From: Parazoarcus communis
GTDB taxonomy: Bacteria; Pseudomonadota; Gammaproteobacteria; Burkholderiales; Rhodocyclaceae
DNA length: 64,000 nt
Assembly (NCBI RefSeq): GCF_003111665.1
Contig: NZ_CP022188.1
Coordinates: forward strand, 4,216,001 to 4,280,000
Direction: 5' to 3'
Shown: positions 58,132 to 64,000 of the stretch, one piece after another
Numbering within the stretch: position 1 is the first letter of the stretch
How the letters are laid out: each line of letters starts with the position of its first letter
Notes under the pieces: generated by a model
Seen by the model: the letters and a program-made list of their open reading frames with translations, nothing else
The model's database searches: none
Told to the model about the DNA's origin: nothing
Position numbers and translations under genes: made by a program

Positions 58132-59334
58132 TCACCCGTAGCTCAAGCCCATTGCTTCGCGCACATCCCGCATCGTTTCCTGGGCAAGCTTGCGCGCGCG
58201 CTCGCAGCCATCGGCAAGGATGTTGCGCACAAGCGACGGATCCTCGATATAAGGGCGCGCACGCTCACGCAGGCCGGCCTGCTCCTTGATCACCGCATCG
58301 ACAACCGGCTGCTTGCACTCGATGCAGCCGATACCCGCGCTACGGCAGCCATTCTGTGCCCACTCCCGGGTCGACTCGTCGGAATAGACGACATGAAACT
58401 GCCACACCGGGCATTTGTCCGGATCGCCCGGATCGGTGCGCCGCGCGCGGGCAGGATCGGTCTGCATGGTGCGTATCTTGCGCGCCACGCTGTCGTCGTC
58501 TTCGCGCAGGAAAATCGTGTTGTTGTGGGACTTTGACATCTTCTGCCCATCGAGCCCCGGTATGCGCGGCGCCTCGGTCAGCAGGGAATCCGGCTCGACC
58601 AGAATCATCTTGCCGTTACCCTCGAGGTAACCGTAGAGGCGCTCCCGATCACCGAGACTCAGGTTCTGTGTTTCCTCGAGCAAGGCCTTGGCCTGCTCGA
58701 GCGCATCCTCTTCCCCGTCCTGCTGGAAGCGGACGCGCAGTTCTGCATACATGCGCGCACGACGGGAGCCGAGCTTGCGCACCGCATCCCTGGCCTTGTC
58801 CTCAAACCCGGGCTCACGACCGTAAAGATGGTTGAAGCGCCGTGCCACTTCGCGCGTCATCTCCACATGCGGCACCTGGTCCTCACCCACCGGCACGGTA
58901 TCGGCGCGATAGATCAGAATGTCTGCCGCCTGCAGCAGCGGATAGCCGAGAAATCCGTAGGTCCCGAGATCCTTGCCACCGAGCCTGTCCTGCTGATCCT
59001 TGTAGCTCGGCACACGCTCGAGCCAGCCCAGCGGACACATCATCGACAGCAGCAGATGCAGTTCCGCATGCTCGGGCACGCGCGACTGGATGAAAAGGGT
59101 TGCCTGCGAGGGATCGACACCGGCTGCGAGCCAGTCGATCAGCATCTCCCACACATGGTCTTCGATCACCTCCGGCGTGTCGTAGGCGGTGGTCAGTGCA
59201 TGCCAGTCAGCTGCGAAGAACAGGCAAGGATGCTCCTCCTGCAGCTTGACCCAGTTCTTGAGCACACCGTGGTAATGACCGAGGTGCAGACGCCCGGTGG
59301 GGCGCATGCCGGAGAGAACGCGTTCAGCGTACAT
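58132..59334 (-). CDS. trpS: Tryptophanyl-tRNA synthetase
   Basis: A 400-residue class I synthetase that charges tRNA-Trp. The HIGH-type motif is RPTGRLHLGHYHG (about residues 11-23) and the KMSKS motif is near residue 264 (KMSKSHNN). It is longer than the 330-residue E. coli type, as in many betaproteobacteria, because of an inserted middle part (about 170-235, VRFQQDGEEDALEQAKALLEE). It begins 8 bases after the M50 protease stop. Confidence 0.95.
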   Translation of the reverse strand: MYAERVLSGMRPTGRLHLGHYHGVLKNWVKLQEEHPCLFFAADWHALTTAYDTPEVIEDHVWEMLIDWLAAGVDPSQATLFIQSRVPEHAELHLLLSMMCPLGWLERVPSYKDQQDRLGGKDLGTYGFLGYPLLQAADILIYRADTVPVGEDQVPHVEMTREVARRFNHLYGREPGFEDKARDAVRKLGSRRARMYAELRVRFQQDGEEDALEQAKALLEETQNLSLGDRERLYGYLEGNGKMILVEPDSLLTEAPRIPGLDGQKMSKSHNNTIFLREDDDSVARKIRTMQTDPARARRTDPGDPDKCPVWQFHVVYSDESTREWAQNGCRSAGIGCIECKQPVVDAVIKEQAGLRERARPYIEDPSLVRNILADGCERARKLAQETMRDVREAMGLSYG

Positions 59335-59342
59335 GGCGGGTC

Positions 59343-60002
59343 TTAGTTTCCGAAAATCAAGGCAAGAAAGAAGCGGAACATGGCGAGCATGGGTCCCAGA
59401 ATGGCCCCCAGCAAACCGCTAAACAGCAACAGCAAGAGAATTGGAAAGCCGAAGGGCTCGATCCGTGAAAAGTGCCAGGCGAGGCGACCGGGCAACAGGC
59501 TGACGGCGATGCGCCCTCCGTCAAGCGGCGGAATCGGCAGCAGATTGAGCAACATCAGCACACCGTTGATCTGCATGCCGGCATCCGCCATCTTCATCAT
59601 CGGAATGGTGAAAGCGCCCTGCGGTGAGCTGATCGCAAGCTTGAACAGCAGCGCCCAGCCGATGGCCATCAACAGGTTGGCACCTGGCCCTGCCGCGGCA
59701 ACCCACAGCATGTCCGCCTTGGGGCGCCGCAAGCGACCGAAGTCGACCGGCACCGGCTTGGCCCAGCCAAAAAGAATACCGCCTCCACCGAACAGCACGC
59801 TCAGACCGAGTATGCCGGCGGGCACCAGCAGGGTACCGACCGGATCGATATGGCGCAGCGGATTCAGCGTGATGCGCCCGGCCCGATCTGCCGTTGGATC
59901 GCCGAAATATCGGGCCACATAGCCATGAGCCGCTTCGTGCAGCGTAATGGCGAGCAACACCGGCAAGGCCCAGATGGCCAGATTAGAGATCAGCGATTCC
60001 AT
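59343..60002 (-). CDS. Site-2 protease family (M50) membrane metalloprotease
   Basis: A 219-residue membrane protein with about five helices. Zinc site HEAAHGYVARYFGDPTADRAGR near the N-terminus (HExxH) and a second conserved NLLPIPPLDGGR (Asp ligand) are both intact, so it should be an active intramembrane protease. The short form without PDZ domains is common next to trpS and scpAB in betaproteobacteria. The substrate is unknown. Confidence 0.92.
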   Translation of the reverse strand: MESLISNLAIWALPVLLAITLHEAAHGYVARYFGDPTADRAGRITLNPLRHIDPVGTLLVPAGILGLSVLFGGGGILFGWAKPVPVDFGRLRRPKADMLWVAAAGPGANLLMAIGWALLFKLAISSPQGAFTIPMMKMADAGMQINGVLMLLNLLPIPPLDGGRIAVSLLPGRLAWHFSRIEPFGFPILLLLLFSGLLGAILGPMLAMFRFFLALIFGN

Positions 60003-60044
60003 GAAAGCGGGGGCACAAAGCAGCGCATTCTAGCAGAGCCGGCC

Positions 60045-60677
60045 CTAGTCCTCCTCAATCCCGAATGGGGCCAGATCACCCCGACCGGCGCGCACCAGGG
60101 TCGGCCCGCCGCCGGTGAGGTCGATCACCGTGGTTGCTTCGGGGCCGCAGAAGCCCGCCTCGATGACGAGATCAACCTGCTTTTCCAGACGATCGCGAAT
60201 CTCCTCGGGATCGGTCAGGGGCAGATCTTCGTCCGGCAGCAGGAGCGTAGAGGACAGCATCGGCTCGTCCAGCTCGGCAAGCAGCGCCGAGACGACGGCA
60301 TGCTCGGGAACCCTCAGGCCGATCGTCTTGCGCTTCGGGTGCAGCAGGCGCCGGGGCAGCTCGCGCGTACCCTCGAGAATGAAGGTGTACGGACCGGGTG
60401 TCGTCGCCTTGAGCAGGCGGTACTGGGTGTTGTCCACCCTGGCGTAGGTCGAGATCTCGGACAGGTCGCGACACAGCAGGGTGAAGTGATGACGATCGTC
60501 CACACCACGGATGCGGCGGATACGCTCGAGCAGCGATGCGTCGCCCGTCAGCCCGCCGAGCGCGTACGCCGAATCGGTCGGAAAAGCGACGAGCCCTCCG
60601 CCGCGAATGATTTCGGCGGCCTGACGGATCAGGCGGGCCTGCGGTTGCTCCGGATGGAGCGAGAAAAATTGAGCCAT
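60045..60677 (-). CDS. YciO/Sua5/YrdC-family protein (L-threonylcarbamoyladenylate synthase-like)
   Basis: A 210-residue protein with the YrdC fold: GGLVAFPTDSAYALGG, the nucleotide-site SLLERIRRIRGVDDRHHFTLLCRDLSE and GPYTFILEGTRELPRR. It resembles YciO more than TsaC/Sua5 by length and by DSAYALG in place of the usual TETVYGLG. TsaC makes the t6A precursor in tRNA; the role of YciO is less settled. It lies between the PHP gene and the M50 gene. Confidence 0.88.
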   Translation of the reverse strand: MAQFFSLHPEQPQARLIRQAAEIIRGGGLVAFPTDSAYALGGLTGDASLLERIRRIRGVDDRHHFTLLCRDLSEISTYARVDNTQYRLLKATTPGPYTFILEGTRELPRRLLHPKRKTIGLRVPEHAVVSALLAELDEPMLSSTLLLPDEDLPLTDPEEIRDRLEKQVDLVIEAGFCGPEATTVIDLTGGGPTLVRAGRGDLAPFGIEED

Positions 60678-60701
60678 ATGCCTTTCTTGTTTTTCAGTCG
60701 T

Positions 60702-61532
60702 TCAACCCAGGCGCGACCATACGGGCGTCAGGTCTGGTGGAAGCGGATTGCACCGGCCGAGGTCGACCGGGCTCTCGCCCTCGCCATGAAAGTCGGAGGC
60801 GCGGGAGGCCAGCAGGTTACGCCGCCTTGCGATGCTTGCAAAACGACGCATTTCGTCTTCGGAATGCGCACCGGAGACGACTTCGACCGCCTCGCCCCCC
60901 GCGGCGCCGAACCGATCGAACAGCTCTTCGAGGGCCGCCGTCGACAGGCGATAGCGTGCCGGATGTGCGATGACGGCAATGCCGCCCGCCTCGCGAATCC
61001 AGCCTACAGCCTCTTCGAGACTGGCCCACTCATGCTCGACGAAACCCGGCTTGCCGCGCACGAGGTAATGCTCGAAAACAGTCTTGACGTCGGGCATGAC
61101 ACCACTTGCCACCAGGAAACGCGCGAAATGCGCGCGGCTGACGAGTTCGGGATTACGCGCAAACTGCCTCGCCCCGCCCAGCGCGTCCCGAATACCGACC
61201 TTCTCGAGCGCCTCGGAGATCCGTTTTGCGCGGGCATCGCGGCCGCTACGCACCTGCTTCAGGCCCTCGATCAGTGCCGGGTGACGGTGATCGAAGCCGA
61301 GGCCGACGATGTGAATGGTTTCTCCCGCGAAAGACACCGAGATCTCGACACCATTGACGAAGCGCAGCCCCAGTTCCCGCGCCACCCGGGCCGCCTCGTC
61401 GAGTCCGCCGAGCTCGTCGTGATCGGTCAGCGCGAGCAGTTCGACACCGTTGGCTGCCGCGCGGCGCACGACCGCCTCGGGTTCGAGCCAGCCATCGGAC
61501 ACCGTGGAATGGCAATGCAGGTCTGCGTTCAT
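60702..61532 (-). CDS. PHP-domain phosphoesterase (RNase AM / YciV type)
   Basis: A 276-residue PHP phosphoesterase. Metal motifs are ADLHCHSTVSDG near the start, LALTDHDELGG, and the late SRASDFHGEGE. YciV-type enzymes remove 5' nucleotides (3',5'-nucleoside bisphosphate or 5S/23S rRNA 5'-end trimming). ATG 61532 has GGAG 8 bases upstream and is preferred to one at 61550 that would overlap the hydrolase stop. Translation is coupled with the hydrolase before it and YciO after it. Confidence 0.88.
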   Translation of the reverse strand: MNADLHCHSTVSDGWLEPEAVVRRAAANGVELLALTDHDELGGLDEAARVARELGLRFVNGVEISVSFAGETIHIVGLGFDHRHPALIEGLKQVRSGRDARAKRISEALEKVGIRDALGGARQFARNPELVSRAHFARFLVASGVMPDVKTVFEHYLVRGKPGFVEHEWASLEEAVGWIREAGGIAVIAHPARYRLSTAALEELFDRFGAAGGEAVEVVSGAHSEDEMRRFASIARRRNLLASRASDFHGEGESPVDLGRCNPLPPDLTPVWSRLG

Positions 61533-61546
61533 TGAAATGTCTCCGG

Positions 61547-62422
61547 TCATGCGTGTTCAGACCGCAGAAAGGCTTCAATGATCCCGGCCACCTGCTGCGG
61601 CTGATCGTGGTGCAGGTTATGCCCCGCATCCTTGATCGTCGATACCCGGACATCCCGCAGACACGCTTTGGCACTCTCGTATGACTCGTCGTTCACCCCG
61701 ATCCGTTGCCGCAGGCTCTGATCATCCGGCTCCACCCACAATACCGGGGCCGACACGCGCCGCCAGCAGGCTTCGGACTCGGCTCGACGGTAAAGCACCG
61801 GATTTACCCGTCGGTGCGCGGGATCGCCCGCCAGCCTGACGCCTCCCTGCCCGTCGTCCTCACCCAGGTGACGCGCCAGCCAGATGGCCCGCTCGGCGCT
61901 CAGGCGCGGATTATCCCGGCACAGACGTGCCGCCAGGGTATCAAAATCGGCATAGGGCCTGAACTGGGCCGGCGAGCGAAGGTCGTGCAGCCATTTTTCG
62001 TAGCGGCCAGGCGCCTCTTCGGGCGAGCGGTCGACCAGACCGAAGCCGTCCAGGACCACCACGCGGGCAACCCTTGACGGCCGGATGCCGGCGTACATCA
62101 GCGCCACGTTGCCGCCGAGGCTGTGACCGGCAAGACGCACCTCGCCGCTGGGCTGCAACTGCTCGAGAATCGAGTCCAGGTCGGCAAAGTAGTCCGGAAA
62201 CCAGTAGGCGTCGCCACACCACTCACTGAGGCCGAATCCGCGCCAGTCGGGCGCAATGACATGCCAGTCGCCCTCGAGCTCATCGACAACAAACTGGAAT
62301 GACGCGGACACATCCATCCATCCGTGAAGCAGAAAGAGACGAGGCGCACCTTCCCGCCCCCACTCTCGAACGTGGTAGCGCACACCCCGGACTTCGAGGA
62401 AACGGCTTCGGCTTGATTTCAT
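61547..62422 (-). CDS. Alpha/beta hydrolase
   Basis: A 291-residue alpha/beta hydrolase. The oxyanion-hole segment FLLHGWMDVSASF, nucleophile elbow GHSLGGN (Ser), acidic residue near WVEPDDQSLR, and catalytic histidine in DAGHNLHHDQP are visible. The substrate is unknown; esterase or lipase-like. ATG 62422 starts the conserved part; the frame is open to 62617 over the divergent sensor start. It is divergent from the MASE1 sensor with only 68 bases between starts. Confidence 0.88.
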   Translation of the reverse strand: MKSSRSRFLEVRGVRYHVREWGREGAPRLFLLHGWMDVSASFQFVVDELEGDWHVIAPDWRGFGLSEWCGDAYWFPDYFADLDSILEQLQPSGEVRLAGHSLGGNVALMYAGIRPSRVARVVVLDGFGLVDRSPEEAPGRYEKWLHDLRSPAQFRPYADFDTLAARLCRDNPRLSAERAIWLARHLGEDDGQGGVRLAGDPAHRRVNPVLYRRAESEACWRRVSAPVLWVEPDDQSLRQRIGVNDESYESAKACLRDVRVSTIKDAGHNLHHDQPQQVAGIIEAFLRSEHA

Positions 62423-62490
62423 GCTGCGATGATAGCAAATGACGCCCTCTCGTCGCGCGCAGGCGATGTCGCTTCGATATACTTCGCGCC

Positions 62491-64000
62491 ATGTTCGCCC
62501 CCCCATCCCGGCTTGCAGCCCTCGCCTTCGCCTATACCTTCGCCGGCTGGCTTGCGCTTCAGCTTGCCGTCCCGCCCGGCTATGCAGCCCCCTTCTATCC
62601 TGCGGCAGGCATTGCACTCACCGGCCTGCTGATTTTCGGCTACCGGCTCTGGCCCGCGATCTTTCTCGGCTCCCTGCTGGTCAATCTGTACGCACAGATG
62701 CAGAGCGGCGGGCCCGAGTCCATCGGGTGGGCGCTCGCGCTCGTCCCCTTTGGCGCCGTGATTCAGGCTGTATTCGGCGCGTGGCTGGCACAGCGAATGA
62801 TCGGCTTCCCGAATCCATTGGGGTCGCCGCGGCAGATCCTGCGCTTTCTCGGCGTGGTTGCGCCGGTAAGCAGCCTGGTCAGCCCCTCTTTGGCCATACC
62901 GCTGCTGTATGCCTCGGGCAGCATTGGCGCCGACGACCTTGCCTTCAGTTGGTGGAACTGGTGGATCGGCGACGCCGTTGGCGTCATCATCGCCGCGCCG
63001 GTGATGTTCGTGCTCTTTGCTCAGCCTGCCGAAGACTGGCGCTCGCGCAGACTTGGCGTCATCGTGCCCCTCGGCATCGCCATCGCACTGCTTGCCTTCG
63101 CCTTTCACAATGTCCGCAACTGGGAAGCCCTGCGGGTACAGACCCAGTTCAACCGCGATGTCGAGCACGTCGCCAGCGGGGTGCGCAAACGCCTCGAAGT
63201 ACAGATCGACATGATGCAGTCGATCGAGCGCCTGATGGTCGTCAGCGAGGACGTGACCCGCACCGAGTTTCACGAGTTCGTCACCCCATGGCTCAAGCGC
63301 TACCCGGGAACACAGAACTTTGGGTGGAATCCCGTCGTCCGCCATGCCGACAGAATGCGCTTCGAACAGTCAGTTCAGAACGCGGGCCAGCGCGACTTCC
63401 GAATTCTTGGACGTGATGCCGAAGGGCGTACGTTTCCAGCAGAGGAAGCCGAGGAGTACTTTCCGATCACCTATGTCGAACCGTTGGCTGCCAACCAGAG
63501 CGCACTCGGCCTCGACCCCACGTCCCTGCCGACGACCGCCAGAGCGATAGACGCTTCGCGGCGCTCCGGAATGCCGGTTGCCTCGGAGGCAATCCGCCTG
63601 GTGCAGGAGGAGCAGGTTCAGCGTGGCGTCGTCGTCTATCTCGCGGCATTTGGCAAAGCGAGGGGCGCTGTTCAGCCACGACCACTTCTCGGGGTGGTTT
63701 CCGGTGCCTTCCGCATGGACGACTCAATAACCACGGCACAAGAGCTGGCAAAACGCACGGGTATCGAACTGTGCCTGATCGATGCCGACGGCAGCCCCGG
63801 CAATCGCCGCCTCTCCGGCGAGCCAGGCTGCGAAACCGACGCCTGGCTGGGCAAGGAGGTGCGCCGGGCGCTGCCCATCCTGTTTGCCGCGCGCAACTGG
63901 GAGCTGCGCCTGAGTGCGACGCCCGAGTACATCGCCGGCATGCGCAGCTGGGCTGCATGGAGCACGGTTGCCGTGGGGCTGCTCGCGGTCGGCATGCTGG
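62491..64000 (+). CDS. MASE1-CHASE membrane sensor (N-terminal part; cut by right edge)
   Basis: 503 codons are visible, open at the right edge. Residues about 5-175 form an eight-helix MASE1 membrane sensor (AAPFYPAAGIALTGLLIFG, WWNWWIGDAVGVIIAAPVMF). After a further helix, a periplasmic CHASE domain runs from about 215 to 455 (YPGTQNFGWNPVV, RDFRILGRDAEG, YFPITYVEPL, GLDPTS). The last visible residues begin a second membrane helix. Such sensors usually end in GGDEF/EAL or a histidine kinase, which cannot be seen here. CHASE ligands are unknown in most cases. Confidence 0.88.
   Translation, partial: MFAPPSRLAALAFAYTFAGWLALQLAVPPGYAAPFYPAAGIALTGLLIFGYRLWPAIFLGSLLVNLYAQMQSGGPESIGWALALVPFGAVIQAVFGAWLAQRMIGFPNPLGSPRQILRFLGVVAPVSSLVSPSLAIPLLYASGSIGADDLAFSWWNWWIGDAVGVIIAAPVMFVLFAQPAEDWRSRRLGVIVPLGIAIALLAFAFHNVRNWEALRVQTQFNRDVEHVASGVRKRLEVQIDMMQSIERLMVVSEDVTRTEFHEFVTPWLKRYPGTQNFGWNPVVRHADRMRFEQSVQNAGQRDFRILGRDAEGRTFPAEEAEEYFPITYVEPLAANQSALGLDPTSLPTTARAIDASRRSGMPVASEAIRLVQEEQVQRGVVVYLAAFGKARGAVQPRPLLGVVSGAFRMDDSITTAQELAKRTGIELCLIDADGSPGNRRLSGEPGCETDAWLGKEVRRALPILFAARNWELRLSATPEYIAGMRSWAAWSTVAVGLLAVGML

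Noticed and set aside
59850..61535. 561-codon open frame on the plus strand
   Set aside because: It runs opposite three real genes (M50 protease, YciO-like, PHP) and crosses their boundaries.

Overview
The window is GC-rich, densely packed DNA from a facultative, denitrifying betaproteobacterium. Gene content (cd1 nitrite reductase with a complete heme d1 pathway, cNor-type NO reductase, acs linked to an SLC5-histidine kinase, and a rimP-nusA-infB-rbfA-truB-rpsO-pnp operon) and protein character fit the Rhodocyclales (Thauera/Azoarcus/Aromatoleum type). This placement is inference from gene content, not from a marker-gene comparison.

Layout. 1-6859 (minus strand): an acetate-sensing and acetate-activation locus with a sensor-like protein cut by the window edge, a receiver-only response regulator, a sodium:solute symporter fused to a histidine kinase, a small DUF4212 membrane partner, and acetyl-CoA synthetase. 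7085-8620: class I fumarase. 9223-19062: NO-reductase locus: norCB, a MarR regulator with a Bcr/CflA-type exporter, norE-norF-norQ, a small membrane protein, a polyferredoxin, norD and a DNR/FNR-type regulator. 19059-23210 (minus): MFS exporter, nirN, nirJ. 23429-26223: a sigma-54 promoter and an ANTAR-type antitermination leader ahead of a formate/nitrite transporter and a fused PP2C phosphatase/protein kinase. 26230-29924: LysE/ArgP pair and two EamA exporters. 30343-34683 (minus): an unrecognised four-gene cassette of three divergent paralogues plus a 13-Asp-box beta-propeller. 34875-41482: nirH, nirG, nirDL, nirF, nirC, nirS and the divergent SUMT gene nirE. 41594-45255: Epd/GAPDH-like dehydrogenase, methyltransferase, chemoreceptor. 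45500-46439: three tRNAs (His, Arg, Pro) and dksA. 46539-55427 (minus): pnp to rimP translation/transcription operon with a hairpin leader. 55677-64000: rluB, scpB, scpA, trpS, M50 protease, YciO-like protein, PHP phosphoesterase, alpha/beta hydrolase, and a MASE1-CHASE sensor cut by the right edge.

How it works together. Five FNR/DNR boxes (TTGAT-N4-ATCAA type) lie in front of norC, norE, nirJ, nirC and, in one shared site, nirS/nirE. In all five a -10-like element lies where an activator centred at -41.5 would place it, although its quality varies and is weakest at nirC. The only FNR/DNR-type regulator in the window (18295-19062) carries the E-x-x-S-R recognition helix expected to read these boxes, so nitrite reductase, heme d1 synthesis and NO reductase look like one co-regulated regulon. 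Nitrite uptake is wired separately, through sigma-54 and an RNA antiterminator, which suggests nitrogen and nitrate/nitrite control.

The two most novel items are the three-paralogue plus beta-propeller cassette (30343-34683), for which I know no function, and the complete ANTAR dual-hexaloop leader (23458-23580), which can be read base by base.
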